33,106 nucleotides of DNA from Pseudomonadota bacterium (GTDB lineage: Bacteria > Pseudomonadota > Alphaproteobacteria > Rickettsiales > SXRF01): contig JAGWIM010000011.1 in the NCBI GenBank assembly GCA_028873525.1, forward strand, positions 1 to 33,106, read 5' to 3'. Made by a program: the position numbers and the translations under genes. This document shows positions 17,428-24,155 of this stretch, piece by piece. The notes under the pieces are model-generated. The model had not been told where the DNA came from. It saw nothing but the letters and a program-made list of their open reading frames with translations, and did no database searches. The number at the start of each line of letters is the position of its first letter. Positions within the stretch are counted from its first letter, which is position 1.

Positions 17428-17955
17428 ATGCTGAAAAAATCATCTTCTACTATCGCGGCGATTGCCTGCGTCGCTCTGCTTTCCGGCTGCATGGCCAACG
17501 GCCAGCAGTACGCATCCGATGTGTATCAGGCCGGTCAGGTCAACGAGCAGCAGGAAGCGAAAACGGTGCGTATCCTGGCGGTGCTGCCCGCGAAAATCGA
17601 AGTGGATAATACGCAGGGTCAGAAAAACGCGCAGGTTATCGGCGGTCTGTTGGGTGCTCTCGGTGGCGCCGTCGCCGGACACCAGATTGCGCAGAACGGC
17701 GGGCAGGGCGCGGTCGTCGGCGGTGCCAGCGGCGCGGCGGTGGGCGTCGCCGCGGGGTCACTGGTCAGCAATAAGGTGCTGGTCAAAGGCGTTTCGATTA
17801 CCTACACGCACCATCACAAGACATATAACTCGGCGCAGGTTGGACGCCTGTGCGAATTCAAGCCGGGCGTCGCCATCATGATTACGACCAAAGCGCATGA
17901 AACCCGTATCCAGCCTAACGCCACCTGCCCGAAAGCAGAAAAGGAGGATGATTGA
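17428..17955 (+). CDS. Glycine-zipper outer-membrane lipoprotein (17-kDa surface antigen-like)
   Basis: A 175-residue lipoprotein: signal peptide with lipobox 'LSGC' (Cys21), then a central Gly/Ala-rich segment (about residues 70-112, 'GGLLGALGGAVAGHQIAQ') of the Rick_17kDa_Anti/SlyB glycine-zipper type, which forms two short membrane hairpins, and a C-terminal beta-rich domain with 'CEFKPG'. The start is fixed by GGGGAG at 6 nt. Its probable location is the inner face of the outer membrane. It is on the strand opposite to the surrounding Tol genes, and the next gene begins directly after it. A role in envelope integrity is inferred from family and location only. Confidence 0.85.
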   Translation: MLKKSSSTIAAIACVALLSGCMANGQQYASDVYQAGQVNEQQEAKTVRILAVLPAKIEVDNTQGQKNAQVIGGLLGALGGAVAGHQIAQNGGQGAVVGGASGAAVGVAAGSLVSNKVLVKGVSITYTHHHKTYNSAQVGRLCEFKPGVAIMITTKAHETRIQPNATCPKAEKEDD

Positions 17956-17956
17956 T

Positions 17957-18472
17957 ATGCGCCGTTCTTTCTTTTTAACTGTTGCGCTTGCGATGATGCC
18001 CGCGAACGCATTTTCGCAGGCAACATTGCAGGATCAGATTTCCGCCGTCAACCGCGCCTATACTGACGAGCAGGCGTCCGAAGCCGCCGCCCGCAAAGCG
18101 GCGGAGGCGGTGCAGAAAGCGCGTGCCGCCAAAGCGCAGGCGCGCCGCGATCAGGAAAAAAAGCGCGAGGAGGCGTATCAGGATAAATTGCGCCAGATGC
18201 AGCTTGATAACGTACAAATGGATCTGGATGCCAAGAAGGCTATCGTCAATCATGCGGATGACTACATCAAGCAGGACTTGAAGGAGCGGGCGGCTGAAAC
18301 CGACGTGATTCAGTCCAACGCCGACGCCACGAGAAATCTGTCCGAAGGCGCGAAAAAGGAAATGGTGAGCGAGGGAAAAGCCGACGAGAACCTGTCGCAG
18401 GGCGCGGAAAAGAAAATGGAAAGCGAAGGCAAGGCCGACGAAAGAAAAGTCAAGGGATTCTGGGGGTTTTAG
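17957..18472 (+). CDS. Secreted coiled-coil protein with a C-terminal tandem repeat
   Basis: An unrecognised 171-residue protein. AAGGAGG (17940-17946) lies 10 nt before ATG 17957; ATG 17948 is too close to it. A signal peptide ('MRRSFFLTVALAMMPANAFS') is followed by a highly charged helix, Ala/Lys/Arg/Glu-rich, about residues 30-120, that should form a periplasmic coiled coil. Near the C-terminus an 18-residue unit is duplicated ('NLSEGAKKEMVSEGKADE' then 'NLSQGAEKKMESEGKADE'), and the protein ends 'KGFWGF', an aromatic tail. It starts 1 nt after the lipoprotein stop, so the two are cotranscribed and may act together in the periplasm. Confidence 0.75.
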   Translation: MRRSFFLTVALAMMPANAFSQATLQDQISAVNRAYTDEQASEAAARKAAEAVQKARAAKAQARRDQEKKREEAYQDKLRQMQLDNVQMDLDAKKAIVNHADDYIKQDLKERAAETDVIQSNADATRNLSEGAKKEMVSEGKADENLSQGAEKKMESEGKADERKVKGFWGF

Positions 18473-18496
18473 TGATTAATACAATGGATCGTTCTT

Positions 18497-18595
18497 ATGT
18501 ATGGACTCTATAGCAAATCTGAAAACGGCAAAACTGTTGAGTATAAACTCATCGAAGAAATCAGTTTGTTTGGTTGTAAAGTGGTTATATCTTGA
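18497..18595 (+). CDS. Possible small protein or gene fragment
   Basis: A 32-codon frame ('MYGLYSKSENGKTVEYKLIE' at its start) in AT-rich DNA downstream of the coiled-coil gene. The composition looks protein-like, and its TGA overlaps a TTG start of the next frame (TTGA, 18592-18595). It is too short to assign and may be part of the decayed gene that follows. Confidence 0.3.
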   Translation: MYGLYSKSENGKTVEYKLIEEISLFGCKVVIS

Positions 18596-18838
18596 AACTA
18601 CTGAAACCAAAAATTACTCCCAAACAAAATGAGCCATTTACGTGGCACGTCAATATCGCGGGCGAGCTAAAAAAAGATGAGAATGCTGTTATTATTGATC
18701 TGAAACCGGCCAATAGAAAATGGAAAACTTAATGGCACATGGAATCCGCCACCTAAAAGCTACGTCAATTCCGCACTTTTGTGGCCGGAAACATTTGAGT
18801 ATTTTTTGAGCGAACGAAAGCGGTTTTTACAAAATTAA
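18592..18838 (+). pseudogene. Frameshifted remnant of an unknown AT-rich gene
   Basis: Frame one reads 'FTWHVNIAGELKKDENAVII' then 'DLKP' and ends at TAA 18730. Shifting frame by one base in the CCGGCC near 18700 continues smoothly as 'IENGKLNGTWNPPPKSYVNS' and then 'ALLWPETFEYFLSERKR' to TAA 18838. This fits a gene of about 82 codons broken by a single-base indel. Base composition is clearly more AT-rich than the neighbours, suggesting acquisition from elsewhere. I do not recognise the family. The rest of the 430-nt gap before tolA holds only the palindromic element at 18857. Confidence 0.5.
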
Positions 18839-18856
18839 TTCACCGCATGCAGGCGA

Positions 18857-18891
18857 GATCCTGTGCAATGGCTTCGCCATTCCACAGGATG
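18857..18891. repeat. ATCCTGTG/CACAGGAT palindromic element after tolA
   Basis: ATCCTGTG (18858-18865) and CACAGGAT (18883-18890) enclose AATGGC-TTC-GCCATT, a long hairpin with one C/C mismatch. A relative with identical outer arms but a different inner stem lies at 21007-21037. No T-run follows on either strand, so it is not a simple terminator. Confidence 0.7.
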
Positions 18892-18902
18892 ACGTGGCGA
18901 CC

Positions 18903-19727
18903 TCACAGCAACATATCCTTCGGGTCGAAGGTGAGTTCCATGTCGTGCCAGGTCTGGTATTTTTGCGGCGGCAGCTTTTTAAGCGGGCTGCATTCGCGCA
19001 CGGCGCGCATGGCGCTGTCGGCGGCGGCGCGGAAGAAACTGTCGCTATTGTAACGCGATTCGTTGCCGGAGGCCAGTTCGACCTTGGTGACGCTGCCGTC
19101 CGGCTCAAGCTGGATACGCAGGACGACGACGAGATTCTGCGCGTCGCGCGCACCTGCCGGCACGTTCCAGCAGCGGGCGATCTGGCTGCGAATGGCATCG
19201 GTCTCGGAGATCGACATCGGCAATTGCGGATTGTACTGGCTGGAAATGTTCTTGCTCTGATGGGCGCTGTCATGCTTCGTTTTTTGATCTTCTTTCTCCG
19301 CCGTGTCCTTGACCGCTTTCAGCACCGCCGCCAGGTCATCCGGCTTGGGTTTTTGTTTCTCCGGGTTTTTCTTTTCTTCTTTGATCTGCTTTCGGGTTTC
19401 TTTTTTCTCCTTGGGTTTGGGCAGCGGCACGCGGTTCTGATCCGGCGGCGTTTCCTCGGCGATTTTCACTGGCGGCGCCGGTTTTTTCTGTGCGGATTTT
19501 TTCTCAGTGGCCTTGGGTTCCTGGGCGCGTTCCGCCGGGCGGATGTTGGTGATGCCGGTTACCGGCACCAGTTCGACGGTGATGGCGTAAGGCTCTTCCG
19601 GCGGCGGCGAGGTCAAAAACGACGGCAGCCCGATCACGCACAACAGCAGGATAAGCAGGTGCAAAAGCAGGGAGAACGTGCGCCCGCGGCGGCGTTCGCG
19701 AAGGTAATAACTGGAGCGCCTGCGCAT
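18903..19727 (-). CDS. tolA: Tol system protein TolA
   Basis: Inner-membrane protein whose C-terminal domain contacts TolB and Pal and transmits proton-motive force. The 274 residues contain a single N-terminal TM helix (about 17-40, 'TFSLLLHLLILLLCVIGL'), a long Lys/Glu/Pro-rich periplasmic stalk (about 65-160), and a TolA/TonB-like C-terminal domain from 'AIRSQIARCWNVPAGARD' through 'VLRIQLEPDGSVTKVELASG'. It starts 9 nt after tolR. Its stop is followed by the 18857 palindrome instead of tolB. Confidence 0.95.
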   Translation of the reverse strand: MRRRSSYYLRERRRGRTFSLLLHLLILLLCVIGLPSFLTSPPPEEPYAITVELVPVTGITNIRPAERAQEPKATEKKSAQKKPAPPVKIAEETPPDQNRVPLPKPKEKKETRKQIKEEKKNPEKQKPKPDDLAAVLKAVKDTAEKEDQKTKHDSAHQSKNISSQYNPQLPMSISETDAIRSQIARCWNVPAGARDAQNLVVVLRIQLEPDGSVTKVELASGNESRYNSDSFFRAAADSAMRAVRECSPLKKLPPQKYQTWHDMELTFDPKDMLL

Positions 19728-19736
19728 TTGCTGCCG

Positions 19737-20183
19737 CTACTTCTCCCGCCCGTTGTGGTTGACGTCGGTAATCAGCGCGACCTTGGCGAAGCCGGCGGCA
19801 TTGATGGCGCCGACCACCTGCATGATCTTGCCGTAATCGGCGCTTTTGTCGCCGCGCACGAAGATACGGGTGTCACGCTTCTCGCCGGTGATGGCCTTGA
19901 GCTTGGCCTCGAATTCATCAGGCTGCACCTGCGTTTTCTGGATATAGACGCGGCCATCAGAGGTTATGGAGACGGTGAGCGGCTCGTCCTGCCCGGCCAC
20001 CGGCGCCGCTTTCGACGACGGCAGGTCAACGGTGACGCCGGTGGTCATCATCGGCGCTGCGACCATGAAAATCACCAGCAGCACCAGCATGACGTCCACC
20101 ATCGGCGTGACGTTGATCTCCGAAAACGGATCGGCGCGCCGCTTGCGTTGTTTCCTTAAATCCCTGCCCGTGGTGATGGCCAT
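19737..20183 (-). CDS. tolR: Tol system protein TolR
   Basis: Proton-channel partner of TolQ (ExbD/TolR family). I place the start at ATG 20183, with AAGGA at about 7 nt; the ORF-track start at 20321 lies inside tolQ. The 148 residues carry one TM helix (about 27-46) with the essential membrane Asp30 in 'VTPMVDVMLVLLVIFM', and a periplasmic domain ending near 'GFAKVALITD'. Four nucleotides separate it from tolQ. Confidence 0.97.
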   Translation of the reverse strand: MAITTGRDLRKQRKRRADPFSEINVTPMVDVMLVLLVIFMVAAPMMTTGVTVDLPSSKAAPVAGQDEPLTVSITSDGRVYIQKTQVQPDEFEAKLKAITGEKRDTRIFVRGDKSADYGKIMQVVGAINAAGFAKVALITDVNHNGREK

Positions 20184-20187
20184 GCCA

Positions 20188-20937
20188 CTATCCTTCGAGC
20201 TGGCGCGACAGGATGGTGTCGAACTCGGTGGAGAAGTCCTCCAGCTTGTTGGCAAAGCGCGCCGATTCACTGGCAAATTTGTTGTAGGCGATGACCGCCG
20301 GGATGGCGGCGAACAGGCCAATGGCGGTGGCGAACAGCGCTTCGGCGATGCCGGGCGCTACGGCGACCAGCGAGGTATTCCTGGACAGCGCGATGCCGTG
20401 GAAGCTGTGCATGATGCCCCACACCGTGCCGAACAGGCCGATGAATGGCGCCGATGAGCCGGTGGTGGCGAGGAAGCCGAGGCCGGATTCGACGTGCTCC
20501 AGCTCGCGGTTGCGTGCCACCTGCATTACCTGAACAATGCGCTCGCGCAGGTTGAGCTTCATGCCCTGCGCCGATTGCTGTGAGCTGTTTTTCGAGCGGA
20601 ACCACTCCTCCATGGCGGCGACGAAGATGATGGCCATCGGGTGGTTGGCGCGCTTTTTCACCTTCTCGTAGAATTTGTCGAGCGCGTCGGACGACCAGAA
20701 ATCATTCTCGAAGCGCTGCGCCTTGGCTTTGATGGTGCGGAACAGGAAATATTTCTCGAAAATGATCGCCCAGCACCAGAACGAGGCGAAAAGCAGTATG
20801 AGCAGCACGATTTTTACGATCCAGTCGGCTTCCATGAACATACCGATGATGGAAAAATCGTGAAGCGGGGTGTTGCCGGCGAGCGTTGAGGAATCTACGC
20901 CCTGGACGGCGGTGGAAACAGCGGAGGAATCAGGCAT
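20188..20937 (-). CDS. tolQ: Tol system protein TolQ
   Basis: MotA/TolQ/ExbB-family inner-membrane protein that forms the proton channel with TolR. Of 249 residues, TM1 is about 37-57 ('[20 protein letters not shown]'), TM2 and TM3 lie around '[21 protein letters not shown]' and '[21 protein letters not shown]', with a cytoplasmic loop between TM1 and TM2. It is preceded by two palindromic elements rather than by a directly adjoining ybgC. Confidence 0.97.
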   Translation of the reverse strand: MPDSSAVSTAVQGVDSSTLAGNTPLHDFSIIGMFMEADWIVKIVLLILLFASFWCWAIIFEKYFLFRTIKAKAQRFENDFWSSDALDKFYEKVKKRANHPMAIIFVAAMEEWFRSKNSSQQSAQGMKLNLRERIVQVMQVARNRELEHVESGLGFLATTGSSAPFIGLFGTVWGIMHSFHGIALSRNTSLVAVAPGIAEALFATAIGLFAAIPAVIAYNKFASESARFANKLEDFSTEFDTILSRQLEG

Positions 20938-20954
20938 GGGAATCCTTTTGTTCA

Positions 20955-20988
20955 GATCCTGCGAGCGCCGGAGGCGCCGTACGGGATC
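20955..20988. repeat. Degenerate GATCCTG palindrome between tolQ and ybgC
   Basis: GATCCTG...GGGATC arms around GCGCC-GGA-GGCGC (20965-20977). It resembles the 18857 and 21007 elements but with several changed arm positions. Confidence 0.5.
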
Positions 20989-21006
20989 CTGTTGAGTATT
21001 GCATAA

Positions 21007-21037
21007 GATCCTGTGCAGCCTTACGGCTCACAGGATG
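21007..21037. repeat. ATCCTGTG/CACAGGAT palindromic element at the end of ybgC
   Basis: ATCCTGTG (21008-21015) and CACAGGAT (21029-21036) enclose AGCC-TTAC-GGCT. The ybgC TGA stop (21030-21028, minus strand) lies in the right arm, so the element supplies the gene's end. Confidence 0.7.
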
Positions 21038-21435
21038 GATAACATCGCCTTGCTCACTGCTTCCGGAAGCCGCACCGGCTTCATCTTCGCCCCGATGACA
21101 GCGAGTTTGACGTCGAGAGTCACGATCGTTTCGCCGCCGCGCCGGATGGTTTGCCGCATGGCCATGCTGACCCTGCTTATATCGTTCAACCGGGTCTCGA
21201 TTGTCAAGAGATCATCGAGCATGGCCGGCTTAAAAAATTCGCAAACGCATTTTCGTACGACAAACCCGATGCTGTGCGCGCGCATTAGCTCCGATTGATT
21301 GAAACCGGCAAGGCGCAACGCTTCCGTGCGCGCCCGCTCGGCGAATTTCAAATAGTTGGCGTAATAGACGATGCCGGCGGCGTCGGTATCCTCGTAATAA
21401 ACGCGGACGGGGAAGGTGTGGGTGTCTTTAGTCAT
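21028..21435 (-). CDS. ybgC: Tol-Pal-associated acyl-CoA thioesterase YbgC
   Basis: A 135-residue hotdog-fold thioesterase usually encoded at the head of the tol-pal cluster. The conserved active-site motif 'YYEDTDAAGIVYYANYLKF' (catalytic Asp in 'DTDAAG') is intact. The start ATG 21435 follows the Mrr-remnant stop by 1 nt. The last codon and stop lie within a palindromic repeat, so the C-terminus may have been altered slightly. Confidence 0.95.
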   Translation of the reverse strand: MTKDTHTFPVRVYYEDTDAAGIVYYANYLKFAERARTEALRLAGFNQSELMRAHSIGFVVRKCVCEFFKPAMLDDLLTIETRLNDISRVSMAMRQTIRRGGETIVTLDVKLAVIGAKMKPVRLPEAVSKAMLSIL

Positions 21436-21436
21436 T

Positions 21437-21630
21437 CTAAAAATAGGTACTGTCTATTTGACTAATCTCATACGCATGTGAAAGGAAATCCCCGATATTA
21501 TGCTGAATCATTCAATCTGCCAATCTATCGCTATCAATTGGTATTACCCTTTGTGAAACTTTCCTGGCGTATTCAATGGTCGCATCAGCAAAATCGCTGG
21601 TAGTGAGAAAAATGCCTTTAGTAGCTATTA
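21437..21630 (-). pseudogene. Remnant of an Mrr-type restriction endonuclease (C-terminal end)
   Basis: On the minus strand, directly after ruvB, one frame reads 'ATKGIFLTTSDFADATIEYA' then 'RKVSQRVIPIDSDRLAD', an in-frame TGA, then 'MIQHNIG' and finally 'YEISQIDSTYF' before TAG. This follows the C-terminal third of the Mrr_cat nuclease domain as known from the family: the 'KG-F-TTS--F---A-EYA' helix-strand, 'I-LIDG--LA-LMI', and a closing 'YE---ID-DYF'. The TGA stands where a Leu codon is expected. The catalytic Asp/Glu/Lys part is missing. It is a dead fragment wedged between ruvB and ybgC. Confidence 0.75.
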
Positions 21631-22674
21631 TTCCTCACTCTCCACCAGCGGCAATTCGGCCTCCCGGACCGGCGGCTTTAGTCCTAAATGCTTGAAGCAT
21701 CCCTGTGTCAGCACGCGTCCCTGCGGCGTGCGCTGGAGGAAGCCGATTTGCAGCAGGAACGGCTCGATGGTTTCCTCGATGGCGTCGCGCTGTTCGGACA
21801 GTCCGGCGGCGATGGTGCCGACGCCGACCGGGCCGCCCTGGTAATGCTCGGCGATATAATGCAGGTAACGGCGGTCGGCGGAATCCAGCCCCAGCGTGTC
21901 GACTTCGAGCCGTTTCAGCGAGCTGTCGGCCAGCGTTTTATCGATGGCGTCTTTGCCCGCCGCATGGGCGAAGTCGCGAACACGGCGCAGCAGCCGGATG
22001 GCTATTCTTGGCGTGCCGCGCGCCCGGCGGGCGATTTCGATCGAGCCATCCTCCGTCACGGCGATTTCCAGGAGCGCGGCGGCGCGCTCGATGACGCGCT
22101 GCAAATCGGGTGTTTCATAAAACCGCAGGCGCAAGGGTATGCCGAAGCGGTCGCGCAATGGGCCGGTGATCAGGCCCAGCCGCGTGGTGGCGCCCACCAG
22201 CGTGAAGGGCGGCAGGTCGATGCGCACGGTGCGCGCGCCGGGACCTTCGCCGATGATGAGATCGAGCTTGAAGTCCTCCAGCGCCGGGTACAGAATTTCC
22301 TCGACGGCGGGATTCAACCGGTGAATTTCATCAACGAACAGCACGTCGCCCGGCTGTAAATTGGTCAGCACCGCCGCCAAATCGCCGGGCTTGGTGAGAA
22401 TCGGCCCGGAGGTTGGCTTGAACCCTACTCCCATCTCGCGGGCGATGATCTGCGCCAGCGTCGTCTTGCCCAACCCCGGCGGGCCATACAATAATACATG
22501 GTCGAGCGCGTCCTTCCTGCCGCGCGCTGCCTTGACGAATACGCGCAGATTATCGCACACTTCTTTCTGGCCGGTGAATTCCTCGAAAGTCAGCGGGCGG
22601 ATGGTCGCCTGCGCGATGTCCTCCTCGTTTAAGGCAGCGTCGGTGATGCGTTCTTCAGCAAGGTCGGCGGTCAT
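21628..22674 (-). CDS. ruvB: Holliday junction branch-migration ATPase RuvB
   Basis: Hexameric motor that pulls DNA through the RuvA-junction complex. The 348 residues include Walker A '[11 protein letters not shown]' (about 65-75), Walker B '[10 protein letters not shown]', sensor 1 'VGATTRLG', the Arg-finger region 'GPLRDRFGI', and a C-terminal winged helix with '[20 protein letters not shown]'. The stop overlaps the start of the Mrr remnant's readable frame. Confidence 0.98.
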   Translation of the reverse strand: MTADLAEERITDAALNEEDIAQATIRPLTFEEFTGQKEVCDNLRVFVKAARGRKDALDHVLLYGPPGLGKTTLAQIIAREMGVGFKPTSGPILTKPGDLAAVLTNLQPGDVLFVDEIHRLNPAVEEILYPALEDFKLDLIIGEGPGARTVRIDLPPFTLVGATTRLGLITGPLRDRFGIPLRLRFYETPDLQRVIERAAALLEIAVTEDGSIEIARRARGTPRIAIRLLRRVRDFAHAAGKDAIDKTLADSSLKRLEVDTLGLDSADRRYLHYIAEHYQGGPVGVGTIAAGLSEQRDAIEETIEPFLLQIGFLQRTPQGRVLTQGCFKHLGLKPPVREAELPLVESEE

Positions 22675-22688
22675 ATGCGCCCCCCCCC

Positions 22689-22799
22689 TTTGTCATTCCC
22701 GCGAAAGCGGGAATCCAGCAAAGCGCCATGGGCGCGGGATAAATTCTTTTGCGCCGCAGACGCGGCGCACTGGATTCCCGCTTTCGCGGGAATGACAAA
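22689..22799. mobile_element. 111-bp palindromic element with perfect 30-bp terminal inverted repeats (MITE-like)
   Basis: The ends 22689-22718 and 22770-22799 are exact inverted copies of 30 bp; each is itself a hairpin (GTCATTCCCGC-GAAA-GCGGGAAT). Between them are a core AAAGCGCCATGGGCGCGG and a second hairpin GCGCCGC-AGAC-GCGGCGC. It fills the space between ruvB and ruvA. There is no coding capacity, so any movement would need outside enzymes. I see no clear target-site duplication. Confidence 0.8.
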
Positions 22800-22804
22800 A
22801 ATAT

Positions 22805-23437
22805 TCATGCTCTCACCAATTCCTTCAAGCTCAGTTTAATCAATTCATCCAACCCGGCCTTTTCTGTTTTCTGGCTGGCCTTGAGCGCGGCGGCGTAGGC
22901 CTCGGTGCGGCTGTAGCCGAGATTGACCAGCGCCGAGATGGCATCATCGGTTATCAGTTGTCGGTTATCAGTTGTCAGTGATTCTTTTACATTTTTCTTA
23001 CTGGCAACTGGCAACTGGTAACTGGTAACTGGTAACTTCGTCACCTTGTCTTTAAGTTCCGTTACTATGCGCTCGGCGAGTTTCGGCCCGATGCCGCTGA
23101 TGGCGCGGAAAGCGGCGGCGTCGCGTGCCAGAATCGCTTGCGCCATTTGCTGCGGCGCGTAAGCCGAGAGAATCGCCAGCGCCGTTTTATTGCCGACGCC
23201 CTGCACGGTGGCGAGCAACCGGAACCAGCCGCGCTCGACGCTGTCGGGAAAGCCGTACAGGTGAATATGGTCCTCGCGCACATGTGTTTCGATGATGAGC
23301 TGCGCCGCTTCGCCCACGGCCGGCAGGGCGGCCAGCGTGCGGCTGGAACAGAACACCAGATAACCGACGCCGAGAACGTCGAGGATCACCGAATCCTCGC
23401 TGATTTCGTCAATGCGCCCGCACAGTTTGCCGATCAT
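22805..23437 (-). CDS. ruvA: Holliday junction DNA-binding protein RuvA, with repeat-encoded linker
   Basis: Tetrameric protein that holds the four-way junction for RuvB. The 210 residues show domain I ('MIGKLCGRIDEI', OB fold), two helix-hairpin-helix motifs ('VQGVGNKTALAIL' about 78-90; 'ISGIGPKLAERIV' about 113-125), and domain III, which binds RuvB ('AISALVNLGYSRTEAYAAA', from about 166). Residues about 134-165 lie in the natural flexible linker and are encoded by two sets of tandem repeats, giving phrases such as 'LPVTSYQLPVAS' and 'LTTDNRQLITDD'. The linker tolerates variation, so function should be kept. Confidence 0.96.
   Translation of the reverse strand: MIGKLCGRIDEISEDSVILDVLGVGYLVFCSSRTLAALPAVGEAAQLIIETHVREDHIHLYGFPDSVERGWFRLLATVQGVGNKTALAILSAYAPQQMAQAILARDAAAFRAISGIGPKLAERIVTELKDKVTKLPVTSYQLPVASKKNVKESLTTDNRQLITDDAISALVNLGYSRTEAYAAALKASQKTEKAGLDELIKLSLKELVRA
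22949..23035. repeat. Heptanucleotide tandem arrays inside ruvA
   Basis: Five 7-bp units CTGGCAA, CTGGCAA, CTGGTAA, CTGGTAA, CTGGTAA (23001-23035), and a 14-bp double unit GGTTATCAGTTGTC repeated twice (22949-22976). The former matches the array before argC. Confidence 0.9.
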
Positions 23438-23447
23438 TTTCCCTATT

Positions 23448-23554
23448 CCCCGCCAAGGCCGAAGGCCGCTAGAGAAGATCCCCTAGCCGAACCTATCATT
23501 TCGTCGTTTTGACACAAGTACAAATGATTCCCGCTCGCGCTACGCTTGGCGGGG
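23448..23554. repeat. Element with CCCCGCCAAG / CTTGGCGGGG ends between ruvC and ruvA
   Basis: A perfect 10-bp inverted repeat (23448-23457 and 23545-23554) brackets about 87 bp without coding capacity. It overlaps the last codons and the TAG stop of ruvC. Confidence 0.55.
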
Positions 23555-24025
23555 AGTGGCGCGGTAATGCGCATGCGCAATTGCCACCGCCAGCGCGTCG
23601 GCGGCGTCGGCTTGTCTAGCCGTGCTCGAGGGAAGCAGGATTTTTACCATCATGCCCACCTGGTTTTTGTCGGCGTGGCCGCTGCCGACCACGCTTTTCT
23701 TTACCTTGTTCGCCCCATATTCATACACCGTGAGTCCGGAAAGGGAAAGGCTCAAAAGAATGGCGCCGCGCGCCTGGCCGAGCTTGAGGCTGGAGCTGCC
23801 GCTTTTGTTGATGAAGGTCTCCTCGACGGCGGCTTCCTGCGGGTGGTGTTTCGCAATGGCGGCGGCAATGCCGTCATGCAGTTGTTTCAGGCGCTCGGCC
23901 ATTCCCGCATCGGCGTCGGTGGCGATGACGCCGCAATCGATAAACGAGAGTTGATTTGATTTTGAAGCAATGACTCCCCAGCCGGTGCGCTGAAGTCCCG
24001 GGTCTATGCCGAGGATGAGGGTCAT
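23540..24025 (-). CDS. ruvC: Holliday junction resolvase RuvC
   Basis: Endonuclease that cuts Holliday junctions symmetrically. The 161-residue protein has the RNase H-like acidic sites: Asp8 in 'GIDPGL', Glu in 'VEETFIN', and the closing Asp pair in 'ADAADALAVAIAHAH'. 'GQARGAILL' and 'HADKNQVGMMV' are also conserved. The C-terminal residues and stop overlap the inverted repeat at 23545-23554. The start ATG 24025 is 6 nt from the mosaic element upstream. Confidence 0.97.
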   Translation of the reverse strand: MTLILGIDPGLQRTGWGVIASKSNQLSFIDCGVIATDADAGMAERLKQLHDGIAAAIAKHHPQEAAVEETFINKSGSSSLKLGQARGAILLSLSLSGLTVYEYGANKVKKSVVGSGHADKNQVGMMVKILLPSSTARQADAADALAVAIAHAHYRATPRQA

Positions 24026-24031
24026 ATTTTC

Positions 24032-24146
24032 TTGTCATCCTCGGGCTTGACCCGAGGATCCATCAACGCCGCGTCTGCGGCGTAGAAAGATCGATACCGC
24101 GCCCATGGCGCTTTAAATGGATTCCCGCTTTCGCGGGAATGACAAA
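24032..24146. mobile_element. Second mosaic palindromic element, inverted core and one different arm
   Basis: The right arm (24118-24146) equals the GTCATTCCCGCG arm of the 22689 element. The core hairpins are the same but in opposite order (CGCCGC-GTCT-GCGGCG first, then CCGCGCCCATGGCGCTTT). The left arm is a different palindrome, GTCATCCTCGGG...CCCGAGGATCC. It lies between yebC and ruvC. Confidence 0.75.
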
Positions 24147-24155
24147 GAAAAATTG

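Noticed and set aside
18894-20159. 421-codon open frame on the + strand opposite tolA and tolR
   Set aside because: It is antisense to two clear Tol genes; the Phe/Leu-rich stretch is the complement of TolA's Lys/Glu-rich stalk.
22949-23035. Possible CRISPR-like array in ruvA
   Set aside because: Units are 7 bp and adjacent without spacers, lie inside a gene, and no cas genes are near.
22689-24146. Complete insertion sequence
   Set aside because: No transposase frame exists in or around the palindromic elements; they are only short non-coding repeats.
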